Assembly (NCBI RefSeq): GCF_009389715.1
Contig: NC_052405.1
Span: 8,845,194-8,909,193, forward strand
Source: Phoenix dactylifera
Lineage: Eukaryota; Streptophyta; Magnoliopsida; Arecales; Arecaceae
Length of the DNA: 64,000 bases
Direction of reading: 5' to 3'
The translations under genes and the position numbers were made by a program. Under the pieces are notes generated by a model, which saw nothing but the letters and a program-made list of their open reading frames with translations, was not told the DNA's origin and ran no database searches. Positions 49,201-60,657 of the stretch are shown piece by piece (position 1 is the first letter of the stretch; the number at the start of each line of letters is the position of its first letter).

Positions 49201-52200
49201 ATCCCAATTATTCATATATTTTATTTCCTTTGATCCATAAATCCACAATTAAAAATGTCAAATTGCATAATCAAAGAGGCCGCAAGACAGACATTCCCCT
49301 GAAACATGGCTCTTAATCTATAAACAAACAGAATTATGACCAATTAATGAACATATAAAATAATTAAAGAGAAAACAACCAGGGACCTGTTTATTCATTA
49401 GGAAAGTATTTGGGGCCCAGTTCCATCTGTAGTGTACTCAGAAGTTTTATCTAAAGTGTCCAAGTTCCCAAGTGTTGAATAAAGCAGCTACCAAAAATCT
49501 AGGCATAGGGAAACATGAGGTGTAATTTTAAGTCTGTTTTAGTTTTCGATACTTAAGTTATTTACATTTATTCCTTAGTCACATTTAAGTTGTTTAAGAT
49601 GTGCTAAGATAATTAAATTGATATATAACTATGATAAATTTGCATATGTAAAAGGGTGACATTTCTCTTAAAATCCCCAGCATGTGAACGAAGAATCCCC
49701 TGCATGTAGGCTGTCAAACGAACTGAACAGATCAAGCTCGGCTCAATCTCAGTTTGAGAAAGCATGAATCAAGGTTAATTTGAAGCTAAACAAATCAAGC
49801 TTAAACCAGCAACAAACTTGAAAATAGTTTCAAGCTGAGCTAATAAATGACCCAGTTTGATCAGGCTCAGCTCAATAAGGCTTCAATATGTTTATATTAT
49901 ATATATTGTATATATTACACCGTTAGATTTAAATATTTAATCTATATAATTCATCTTTTCTTGGAATCAATTAAATGTAAATTCAGGCTTGACCCAAGAT
50001 TGAATGAAGGTATAATTCAACCTTAAACAAAGATCAATTCAAGCTTCAATTGATTTCAGCTCAATTTAGGATGATTAAGCTGATCAATTAGGCTTGTGTT
50101 TCGCTTGGTTTGAAATTAAGTTCGAATTGAGCTTGAATTAATGGTAAACAAATCAAGCTAGATCCCACCGTTCAAGCTCGAAACCAATTTCAAACTAAGC
50201 TTGATCAGAACCAAGCTCAATAAGGCTCAGCTCGATTATAAACCTACATGCATGACACTCCAAAGAAAAAATGCAGGCATCGACATTTTTTGCTGACATA
50301 AGCAGGACATCTCAAAGTGGAGACTGCCACCATGTTGTACTGTCGCATCCAAGTTTCTCAAAGAGTCAAAATTTTCAGAAATTCTGAAGCTGTTCTCTAT
50401 ACAGGTTTAGAATCACCATTCAGGACAATGGATAAGTGGATAAGAAAGATTTTTGTAACTCAGAGGCCAATGGGGATCACAACCAATTTGTTCAAAAAAG
50501 TAGGAAAAGATTTCCTACACATTATCAGGTTGCTCCTCCTGCATATAGAAAGGAATTGGAATTTTTTAACTTTACAGCCAAGAAGAAACTTCTGAATGTT
50601 TACCTCATTGTTTGTCTCTCTTGCCATACTTGCAAAAGCAGCCTCTCGAGCCATCTGCATATTTGCAAGTGCTCGTGCCTCCTCCTCCTTTTGTCTTTTT
50701 TCCTAGCCAGATACATACGTCGATTGTATGAGTACATAGTATATACTATAGTGAAAGAATCCACAACTTCAACTACAAGCAAGAATATGAGCAGAAATGG
50801 AAGCTGGAATGAAGGGACTGAATACATGCAAAATTGGTCCTTACATTTCAAAAACACAATAAAATAAAACAGCAATAAAATAATGTTTTACCTCTTCAAC
50901 CACTTTGGGCAATAATTGCAGCCATTTCTCTTCAAATTTCTCCAGCAACGTTTTTGCCATCACATGAACATCACTTCTCTCATCATTGTATGTCATTGCA
51001 TTTGTGAAGATTAATCTTACATCAGCGTATATTTCCCTAACATTTTTATATCCGCTGCCATCCTTTGCTTCCATCTGATTTTTGATAGTACTGAAATCCA
51101 TGGGTTTCTTAATAACCTAAGATGCACCAATGTCCAAACCATTTTATAATTTTTGTTGGACAGCAAATTAAGTAGAATAGCTCAAGAGAAACTTTTATAA
51201 GAAAAGGAAATTAAAAATCTGAGATAAATTTCTAGTGACCAATACAAAAAATTCTATCAATTGTAACAGCAAGTAACATCTTAATATTGTAGTTGCGCAT
51301 ACTTTATCATGTTGTTCAATAGATGTACTAACAAAAGACAAGAATCAGATATTGGTGAATGAAATTAGGTACAAGAAGAACTGGTGTCCCATGGTTGGAG
51401 GTATGTCTAAAGATTCAGGCTTCTTCTACTGAAATAAGACTCAAGCTACAAGTGGAAGAATTCTGAAAATGAAAACACAAATGGTGCAATTTTCAGAATC
51501 CTGAGTCCCGCAGTGCAATGCGGTCTCTATCCTTCCATGAAATGCTTCCTGAAACCATGCTCCGCACACTACCTCGAATTTCAAAAGAACAAATAAATAA
51601 AGGTTGGTCCTTTAGTCAATATTTTTCACAAGCTAAAAGTTGGATTACCTGTTCACTTATTTAGTTTCATTAGATGACTCAGTTTGAGATGGAACCATGC
51701 ACACGGAACAAAACTAACATGGAGCACTAGAAGTGATAGTTATAGTTTAACAACTTAGCAACATCCTATCTCAGGAAAATTGTCATAAGACGACATTAAC
51801 ATGCAATAAATATTATAACCTTGCCGAAGTACAAGATATTCAAAGTCAAGATCATGATATTTAAAGTCATGTAGCTCCACCCTCCATCTTGACAAGGGTC
51901 CTCCCCCACGAACTGTGTTACAAAATATTGTAGCTCATTGAATTTGACATCAAGTCGCTAGTTTCTTTTTTTCCTATTTCTTCTTCCCTCCATGCATGGA
52001 TAGGTTTTGGAGTCTTTCCCTCGTCGCAGTCCATTTTCTCACAGGAGGGGAAAAGATGGTTGGGATGACCCAATCCTGCCAAGTCTAAAACATTGCAAGA
52101 AAGGAAGAGGTTCATTTATCACATGAATTTCTGTGGGATATGCATCTTCACATGATAAAGCTTTGCCATGAACTTTGGAAAGCGTTTTAGGTCCCTAATC

Positions 52201-55200
52201 TTAGCATAAAACACAGCAGAATTCAACTAAGCCTTTTCAAAATCCAAAAATGGTGCACCAAATCCCTCCTTTTCAAATAACAATCATAATATCACCAATA
52301 TTAACCAAGCAAACTTCTCTGTGCGAGACTGCAACCCTCCATCATGCACCCAATCCCTTCCCACAATGCTTCGGAATTCCAAAACTCTTAGGACTCGTTT
52401 GGTTCGTGGGAAGAATTGTTCCTCACCGGAATTTTTTTTTTTTGAAAAGCTGATTTCTGAAAATATGATGCCTGAAAAAATGGTTTTGACATGTTTGGTT
52501 AACTATGGAAAAGTGGTACATTGCAGAGTAGCTTATGTTTACTTGAGCATCTACTTTTCTGAAATAGTTGTGTGAAATATCTATTATACCCTTAATAAAG
52601 AAAAAGAACTTATCCATGAATTTTGATAGCTTAAGGGTAGTTTTGAAAGAAAAAAAAAATCCCAATTTCTAACCGGCTGAAAAATAGGTTTTTCATGTCC
52701 CTCATAGATTTTTCTTTTCCATGAAACATGAGAATCTTCTTCTCATGGGAATGCTACTTTTCCATCTCTCTCCACTAAAAACTCCAACCAAGCAAGAAGT
52801 TTTTCTTTGTTTTTCCATTGACCACACTTTCTCTCCTTTGTCCGCGAACCAAACGAGTCCTTATAAAACATTCTGATCACCATCCAGTCACAAATTTTTT
52901 TCCTTTAGATTCGTAAGTTCACTTGATTTTTAAGTGAGTCTACATCTCGGAAAACATATGAACATTTTAGTATATGCATGCATCTACTTATTTTTAGGTG
53001 GAATTTGCCAAGTTTTGCAGTCTCATTACTTATGGTAGACCACGAAAACATTCAATAACATGCATTAAGTGATGATAAAAGGTAGGACAAGGTCATCTGT
53101 CTGTTGAATTTTGGAGTTCGGGTTAAATGTTTGTCTTAGTGATCGATAACAAGAAAGTAAGGGAACTAAAGAAGCAATGAATGCAAAATTTACATTAAAA
53201 GTGATAGGAGCAGAAGCTAAATTTGTATAGCAACTTGGAACTTTAAAGATTTAAACTCAGCCTTCACTTCACCATTGCATTAAAAGTGCTTAATTGTGAT
53301 AATATATGAAAAGGTTACTATTCCATCCCCAAATTTTGTTTCAGGATGCATTTCCTTAAAGCTTTGATGATCAAAATTTGTTCATGATAAAATTCTCAGA
53401 GGAAACTTACATGATAAAAGTCTTATGATGGAAGTAACAATAGAAAAATAAAAAGGAAAAGAATAAGAAAAAAATCTGAATCTTGATGAAATACAGCTGA
53501 AAATATAATTCTTATGTATGTTCATAGAAAATTAAAAAGAAAAGAATAAGAAGAAAAAAATAGATTTAGGTTCAAAGGTCCATACTATGAAAACGAAGTC
53601 TTGGAAACCTGAATGAGAGTGAAGCAAAGAGAAACCAAGATGCTCACTTATGATAGGAGTCAAATGAATCATGATTTGATCTGATTATATATATTGTCTA
53701 CTTTCTTTCAATCACTGCACATACCATTTGAAAGTCAATGAGTAAATGCTTCATGAGTATTTAATAATTGACAGGCCTTGGACATGATCATACCCATAAA
53801 AAAGAGTGTCAAACAAATAATGCTCACACAGGAGGCCAAAGAGAAGTAAAAACTTTACCTCATAGTAGTCATGGAGACCAAGAGCTTCAACTTCTACAGG
53901 TTTCATAAATGGCCAAGCCCACTTGTGCTGTGTGATCTGGAAAAATACATATTTTTTACAAACAATAAATATCCGATGTAATAGTAAAGAAATACACTAA
54001 TATAAGGAATGTATTCAACGTGAGGAGAATGTATTCAGTATTGGTAAGTGATTATGGGACCTCAAAGAAATACGAGTCATATTTAGACATGGCTGGTGAA
54101 GAATGCTTCTCAGACATCAGAGGTAACTGATGATTGAAAGGCATTTTGAAGCTAATGAAAAAGTGAGGACTTCATTCTAGCCCTTCAGATCTGAACCAGA
54201 AAAACTCCCCCCACCCCCCACCCCCCCCAAATAAAAAGGAAAAAGAAAGAAAAGCAAAAATGGAAAAAAAAATCACATTTCAAACGACAACAAGCTGCGC
54301 TTCATGTAGTGCATTATTTAAATGTGATACATGCATACTAAGGATTGTATTATTACAAAGTACAAATATAAGGAATGCATTCAATGTCAGCGAGTGAATA
54401 TGTGATTACAAAGAAATATGGGCCATATTTTGGAGAATGGTTCATGAAGGATGCTTCTTAAGATTTCCAAGGTAAGTGAAGCTTAAAGCATTGTGAAGCT
54501 AATGGAAAAGTTGGCAACTTTGTCCTTGCTGTTGTTTTAGATCTTATATTGCTCCTTTCTTTTACTGCACCGGCCTTTATGAATCGCAAGCCTCTGTTCA
54601 TAGATACAGCATCACATGTTGATCCTTTGCTTCATAGTATATTGCTTCCACTTCTTATGGAATTAAAAGTAATTTAAAGCACCTGGTACGATCTTATAAA
54701 TTATTATACCTGCTTGCATTTTCCTTATCAACAAGCATGCCATATTCATTTTTACATCTACTACCATATCAATCCTGACTCTCACAAGCTTAATTAAATG
54801 ACTTTCTACTAAACAATTTGTCACTATGAGAATTCCTCCTACAAAATGGGCTCCACACCCCACCATCCTCAAACTAAAGCCTGTGCATCAAATATGCATA
54901 AACAAAGAAATGCTTGCGAGAGAATGACCTACATTATCCAAACCATTTGATTTAGCCTACACTACATCCGACACTTTGCAAAGTACACCTTTGTTACAGC
55001 ATTGCAACCAAAATCTATATTAATCAACAGTCCTCGAGAAAATCAATCCCATATGCAAGCTCTAGTTCTCTTTTATGATTTCCTTCTAGATGCTTGAGAT
55101 TAACTTAGTCATCACCACTTTAATTTTCTGTAGCCCTTTGCCGCAAAATGAATCTATCAGACACATTACACCTCTAATTCCTGCCCTCCTTGCTTCTTGG

Positions 55201-56689
55201 CTCAACAGATGATAACCCAGCCCTTTGTTTTAAAGTAGGCCTTCCACCACAAGCTCAAGAAACAAAACATGGACTTTATAAACAGACATGCAATGCACCA
55301 GGAGATTCCTCTTTAAAAAATTAACGTAATTTTCCCAAAACAAAACACATGGGCATGATATTGTTAAGGTCGACAAGCAACATAAGAACTGGGATCCTCT
55401 ATACCGATTGTACATTAGTACAAAACCAACAAACAAGCAACAAAAAGATTTTACACAATAAATAATCTAACTATAAAGAGGTTCTAACCAAGGCCTGTAA
55501 TACCGTCCAGTACCAACCGGACCAGTAAAATACTAGTACAAGACTGAGTTTTGGTTCATATATGAACCGAATCGACCCATTCGATCAAAACCGAGCAGAA
55601 CTGCTGAAATACTATGACAGGGAGTAAGAAAAAGTGCTGGGAGCCTATCCCGATACTCCGTACCATACCATATTGTCCATGCCACACCAAATTGGTAATG
55701 TACTAATATAGCTTTTGGTACCCATTTTTTGGACCTTGGTCTTAAACAAGTAATGTGACGTGCTTTTCATCATGCATGAAAACATTAGGGGTAGCATGGG
55801 GTGCAAGGATGAAAGTTAATCTGTCTTGTTGCAAACACAAATTGATGGGAATCTAATTCGAAAGTCAAACAATAAAACACCATCAATTTCTGGAATATTT
55901 TGTAGGAATTATTTATCTGTATCATTTATTGAGGTCAGTCATACTTGCAATGCCGCAAGCTTAGCTTAGGTTATCATCTCTAGCACTGACCTATTGTGTT
56001 TAGATGCATCTAGAGAGAGGCATGAAAATGGTTTTCCATGAAAAGCGAATAAAAATTCAGAAAACTTTCCAAACAGCTAAGCAGTAAGTACATAAAAGCA
56101 AGATCAAAACTTGCCTGCTTCAATATCGTGCCAAACTGGCGCATAAGCTCCTGCATTCTTTTCGAGCAAACCACTTCCTTTCGAGACCCATCCACCTGCT
56201 TCTTAGCATTACCATTGCTTCCACTATTATTAACAATGTTAGTGCCACTGTTAATCCCAAGAGATTTCTCCTTATCTTTATCCTTCATGACCGAGCTCCC
56301 CTTAGAATTGTTGGGCTGTTTTTTACTCGCATAGAACTGCGTGATATCATTCACCTTTAGCTCCACCTGCAAAACAATGACACATTAATACAGAAACAGA
56401 GTGGGTAAAAGGTATTTTTCTCCCTTTTTTGATCAAAGTCCGATTGGGCACCATGCGATAATAGATTAGCAAAAGAGGGGCGGAGGGAAGGGTAAGGAGG
56501 TGAGAAGACCTCATCGGTCTTGGAAACTAGGTCATCGACGCGATGCCTGAACGCTTCCACGACTCTTTCCCGGTTCCCCGATTCCACAGCCGCGCCGCCG
56601 GCGCCGTCATCGTTCCCTTTCTCATTCGGCGGCGGCAGAGGAGCTGTTCCCACTGCTCCATCCTCCGCCAGAACTGATGATGCCTCCAT
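46276..56689 (-). CDS. GTE1: GTE-type bromodomain and NET-domain transcription factor
   Basis: Plant BET-like protein of the GTE1/GTE6 type: a nuclear reader of acetylated histones that affects transcription. Eight exons: 56689-56510, 56366-56115, 53936-53859, 51116-50892, 50702-50604, 48334-48276, 47167-47017 and 46440-46276. All phases agree, giving 402 residues, close to Arabidopsis GTE1 (386). The N-terminus is acidic and Gly/Pro-rich. Residues 61-75 (VELKVNDITQFYASK) are probably coiled. The bromodomain spans about 145-245 (HKWAWPFMKPV, YYEVIKKPMDFSTIK, FTNAMTYNDERSDVHVMA) and keeps the YN acetyl-lysine asparagine. A charged helix (EKRQKEEEARALANMQMARE) follows. The NET domain lies at about 300-365 (KMSADEKRKLGVGLSSLSPE, IAQHNPSF, EVDLDMDAQSESTLWRLKFF). 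The tail is Lys-rich, probably a nuclear localisation signal (AKTAKKRNKKLSS). GTE1 versus GTE6 is not settled by eye. Confidence 0.93.
47438..47468. repeat. (CCA)n/(CAT)n trinucleotide repeat
   Basis: CCACCACCACCACCACCATCACCATCATCA within a GTE intron. Confidence 0.85.
49705..50250. mobile_element. AAGCTCGGCTCAA-rich MITE-like element in a GTE intron
   Basis: The interior is a mosaic of CAAGCTCGGCTCAAT, TCAAGCTTGA and GAGCTGAGCC variants in both orientations. It is bracketed by GTAGGCTGTCAAACGAACTG on the left and AACCTAC on the right (inverted GTAGGtTT). TGCAT occurs just outside each end. The ends are short and the target duplication is uncertain. The style matches hAT-like MITEs common in plants. 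Confidence 0.55.
52391..52860. mobile_element. PIF/Harbinger (Tourist-like) MITE in a GTE intron
   Basis: A perfect 16-bp terminal inverted repeat, GGACTCGTTTGGTTCG at 52391-52406 and CGAACCAAACGAGTCC at 52845-52860, is flanked by the 3-bp direct repeat TTA (52388-52390 and 52861-52863). A TTA/TAA target with GG-starting ends is the Tourist/Harbinger signature. The element is 470 bp, AT-rich inside and non-coding. Identical ends suggest recent insertion. Confidence 0.92.
53985..54520. repeat. diverged direct duplication in a GTE intron
   Basis: The series AATATAAGGAATG.ATTCAA, GTGATTA, CAAAGAAATA, CATATTT, ATGGxT..TGAAG.ATGCTTCT and AAGCTAATGxAAAAGT occurs at about 53998-54170 and again at about 54364-54512. 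A C-rich run (about 54206-54228) separates the copies. Confidence 0.7.
55489..55742. mobile_element. small GGTAC-rich element in a GTE intron
   Basis: Begins ACCAAGGCCTGTAATACCG and ends TTTTTTGGACCTTGGT, so ACCAAGG forms an inverted end. The interior carries CCGTACCATACCATA and CCGGACCAGTA-type motifs like the larger block at 8706-9490. Probably a deleted relative of that family. Confidence 0.5.
56115..56116 (-). other. GC-AG splice donor in the GTE gene
   Basis: The second coding exon ends AAGCAG at 56115 and the intron begins GCAAGT, not GTAAGT. The flanking bases (CAG|GCAAGT) match the strong consensus known for GC-AG introns, and phase continues exactly into ITQHKWAWPF at 53936. No in-frame GT alternative is close by. 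Confidence 0.8.
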
Positions 56690-57340
56690 CGTCTATACGT
56701 ACCAGAAATTTATGAAATTTATATCAGATTCGAGTGCAAGAATCTAGGGAAAATATGGCCCGATCGGAGAAACTAGATATTGGTGCTGGAAAAATCTAGG
56801 GTTGTGGACGAAATACCTCTCTTGATCCCTTCAATCCTCCTCTCCTTCACCGAATGGATGAATCGAAGGGTTTTCAACAAGCAATATAACTCTTTTTTGA
56901 AAATAAGAAACAGAACTCAATCCACGATCGGCTTGGATCTTTTACGTCGAAACTATTTCGCGATTCCTTGAAAAGATAACAGTCCTCGTCTCCCGGGGGC
57001 TCATCTCGCGCGCTCGATCTCGTAGTCGAGGAAGCCTATAACGACCGTGGGGAACAAGAAGAACCGAGGTCGGAGCGTCGGCCTCGGAAGGACAGTCGAG
57101 CCGGGCTGGTTTCGTTCGGGCTGACGCGCCGGCGACCAGGGCCTGGATGGAGGTTTTATTGATACAGTATTAATAATTTCGATCAACATCTTTTAATCTT
57201 CAAATATATTTTTTTTGATAATTATATTCAAAATTATTTTTAATTATTAAATATTTGTATCAAATTCTTAGTATGGTAAGTTGGTAACTAATTTCACAAT
57301 GGGAATCTTTATCTTCTTTACATATTAGAAAATAAACCGC
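56690..57340. other. GTE promoter and leader region
   Basis: Upstream of the GTE start at 56689. It contains AAATCTAGGGTTGTGG near 56790, which on the minus strand is an ACCCTAGATTT motif. GC content rises at about 56990-57140. No other gene was recognised. Confidence 0.35.
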
Positions 57341-57510
57341 GCTACATAGCGAAGTTAAATCAAATAACAAAGAAACAAATAGAAGGAGAGAAAGATAGAG
57401 GAAGGGAAAGGAAGAGACTGTGTATGAGAGAGGTGAGAGGGAGATTAAACCAGCTCTATCAAATTAGCAATTGATAGGTACTATCAGTAAAAAGCACCAC
57501 ATATCATGTT

Positions 57511-57533
57511 AAAAAAAAAAAAAAAAAAAAAAA
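57511..57533. repeat. poly-A run
   Basis: A pure run of 23 A. No retroelement body is recognisable directly upstream on the plus strand, so I do not call it a LINE or SINE tail. Confidence 0.8.
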
Positions 57534-58349
57534 GGAGCCAAGCATATTTGAACCTCTGCTCTCCTCTACATTTATCCCTAGCAAAATCCTACAATCTAGC
57601 CTCCGTGCGCTGCCAATCTCCCCCATTCCCTTGCATCGCCATACAACAGCTCTAGTGCCCCTCTATTCTCTACGTCCATTGTCGTCGACATCCTTCCAAG
57701 CCCCCCTCTCCTCTAATAACTTGAAATTAAGACTTAATAAGCTTAATTTTAAATAATAGTAGATGCAATGGCATTAATTTTAAAAAAATAAACTGTCGAT
57801 AAATCTCGAACGGTTTTAAGTAGAGGCCTAGGGTTCCGGTGCAGAAAAAAGGCTTAGGGTTCTAGTAAAGCCACTTGGGATCAAGCAAAGGCGAGGGGTG
57901 CACATAAAGGACATTGGTGGCGTATAGGAGCTGGAGAACAGCGGTGCAAGAGAAAGGAGAGGGCAAAATGAGTTTCAAGTAGAAAAAGAATCTGAAAGGA
58001 AGGCTTGGGAGGATGCCGATGGCTCATGGGAGCCAAAAAATAGCGGCGCATGGGAGCCGAAGAATAGTGGCGTATAGGATCTAGAGGCCATTGTCGCATG
58101 AGAAATTCAGCGCTGGGGAGGAAAGGAGAGGAGACCAATTCCGCTTATGATGAAAGAAGAGGATAAATGGAGAGGGACTAATTTCGAACTCTATTTCTCT
58201 CTCCTTTGGGCTCAAGAGGGCGACTCCAGCGCATAAGAGCTAGAGATGGGTAGCGCACATGAAATCGTAGGATATATCTTGGAATGACAATAAAAGAGAA
58301 AGGGAGAGGGTGGAGCACATTTGAACTCCGTTTCTCTCTTTTTTTTACT

Positions 58350-58510
58350 TAATAAGTCGGTTTACGTGGATCACCCCTAGATCTTTAGATTGCATAGCGC
58401 TTCTTGATAGGACCGGTCTATCACTGAGCTAGTAGACCTAGTGGATCATCCATAGAACTTTAAATTGCATAGCGCTTTTTAATAGGATCGGTCCATCGCT
58501 GAGCTAGCAA
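58350..58510. repeat. two tandem copies of an 84-bp tRNA-like unit
   Basis: GTGGATCA, then ATTGCATAGCGCTT, ATAGGAYCGGTCYATC and CTGAGCTAG recur about 84 bases apart (GTGGATCA at 58357 and 58441). On the minus strand the block contains TAGCTCAGTGATAGA, which resembles a polymerase III A box, but no full cloverleaf forms. A tRNA-derived SINE fragment is possible. Confidence 0.4.
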
Positions 58511-60524
58511 ATGTAGCGTAACTAATAATTTCTCGGTAAGAGAACCGACAGTAGGGCTTGCGCCCTCTTGTTACAAGAGAGAAAAGGATAGAGAAAGAGA
58601 CGAAAAGGGAGAGAGAATAAGATAGAGGTCGAGAGGGAGGGGGGAGGTCGGTTCTTGGCTCACCAAATAGAGTTAGAGAGAGGGAGAGAGGGAGGTAGGG
58701 AGGGAGAGGGAGACTAGTTTTCTCGACCATCGAAGAGGGCAACCAAGTGAGGGAGAGGGAGAGAAGAGGAGAGGGAGAGAGAGGAAGGAGGCTAAGGCTT
58801 CAACAATGCAGGCCATAGACAGGTGATGCCGCGATAGGGTCTAACGATGCCATTGTGGAGAGGAAAAGAGGTCCACTCTATCGGCTAGATTAGAGTTAGG
58901 GATTCGTCTTCATTTCGGTGCTCTTCTCTCACAACTCATCATTCATCCATCGCCTCATCTCCTCCTCAAAGCTCGTCTTTGACATCTCCATCACTAGTGT
59001 GAACGAAAGATGGCTGGCAGCAAACCACCAACCACCCCAATCCCCTTTCTCTTCATCTCTTCTCCTCTTTTTATCTCTCTCTCCCTCCCTCCCTCCCTCT
59101 AGCGGGATCCCAATGGATGGCTTGCAGGAGATGTTAAGACACTTTCGACTCCCTCTCGCTCTCCCTATCTTGCTTACTGGAGTTGGTGGCAGGCTAGTAG
59201 CAACCTGCCCCTCCCTTGCTCTCTCTCTCTCTCTCTCTCAATCCTCTCATCCAACCTCCGACGATGCGGGCGAGATCTTAGCAACCAACACATGGGGAAG
59301 AGAGAGTGCATGAGAAGAGAAAACGAGAGGATAGAAAAGGGGGAGAGGGGGGTGGCGGAGTGGGGTGGTGTTATGCAATCGAAGAAAGAGGAGAAATAGA
59401 GGAGAGAGGCAACTATTCGAGCACGCCTCTCCCATCCCACACCATACTAATGTGACCGCAACCACTCTCCATTACTACTGACCTCGAGAGGGGGAGGCAC
59501 ATGATGCGATGAGAGGCGTACAGGGGCATGTCGTATGTGTTTGAGGGGAGTTGAACTCCCTCACATACAGAAGGGAGCTGAACTTCCTTTAATGTAGCTA
59601 TATAGATTAGCCACCTACCAAAATGGTTGTGCAAAGCCATGCAATCTGTCAAGTAAATACTGAAGCATCTTGAGCCTATGCTAATTATGCGCACAATCAT
59701 GATCTTTTCTCTAGATACAATCAAAATCAAGCTCCTGATCATTATAACTTTTTGAGAACTAAATGGTCCTATTTAATTTGACATTTTAATACTAAAGTTT
59801 TACACATGACTCGTTGATGAGGAATTTTGGTTTCACCGGTCACCATGTCCCTAGCTACAAAAGATTTTGCAAACAAGACAATTTAATTAAATTTAGATTT
59901 AAACAAAAAACCTTCCATGATAATGTGTTGCCAAACTGATAGAGATGAAGAGTTTTTTACAATTAAAATTCTAATCAGATAAAGAGAAATTAGGATTGAC
60001 AGTGGAAGAGTGGCAAGCAAACCCAGATTAAGAGGAGTACCAAGGTTAAGAATTGGAACCTGTTTCATAGAGAAAATGTTTGAAGGCATTACAGAAACTA
60101 AAAAGTTGGCAAATATTTCCATTGGATTGAAGGATAGATATGTAGAGTGATGGATTAGAGTTCGAGTTTAATAGCTGAACAGAAAACTACATGAATAGAC
60201 AAGCCCTATTTTCTGTTTCCTGCACTCTCAATTCTGAACTGAACCAAACGAAGGGTAATCTTTTTAGCAGGAAGTACGTACAGTGTGGCGTCAACAAACA
60301 ACTCAGGAGACCAACATACAAACAGGCAGCTAAAGGACCTCATGTTACAACCTACGAAAGGGACAAGCACGCAAGCACCACCTCACAAGCACCACCATCA
60401 GTATCAATCAACAAAATAAAGTGAAAAATAAAGTAACTTTTTATTTTTCAAGGAAAAGCTCTAGCACCCGCCAAACAAATAGAGGCAGATAATTTTTCAG
60501 CAAATTTTCCTTCTAGTTCGATCT

Positions 60525-60530
60525 TTTATT
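60525..60530 (-). promoter_or_regulatory. candidate polyadenylation signal of the prohibitin gene
   Basis: AATAAA on the minus strand, about 130 bases past the prohibitin stop codon. Plant signals are loose, so this is only a candidate. Confidence 0.35.
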
Positions 60531-60657
60531 TGGTAGAAAAAAAGGGAACTGATCAATTTTTTTGGAACCCGTCAATTTATCCGAAATATCATCAGTCCTT
60601 TCAACCATTCTAAGTTACTCTTTTACCACATACAGAAGGGTAAAAGGCATCCCTTGT

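Larger units (their letters stand above)
57341..60524. other. GA/CT-rich low-complexity spacer
   Basis: Contains a poly-A run at 57511-57533, long purine-rich stretches (about 58560-58800), a CCCT repeat at 59081-59099 and (CT)n at 59218-59239. The open frames here are Ser/Leu/Pro-rich products of low complexity, often on both strands at once. I see no gene. Confidence 0.6.

Noticed and set aside
58479-59465. Several 70-130-residue frames in the GA/CT-rich spacer
   Set aside because: Composition is that of simple repeats (Leu/Ser/Pro or Arg/Glu runs) and frames overlap on both strands.
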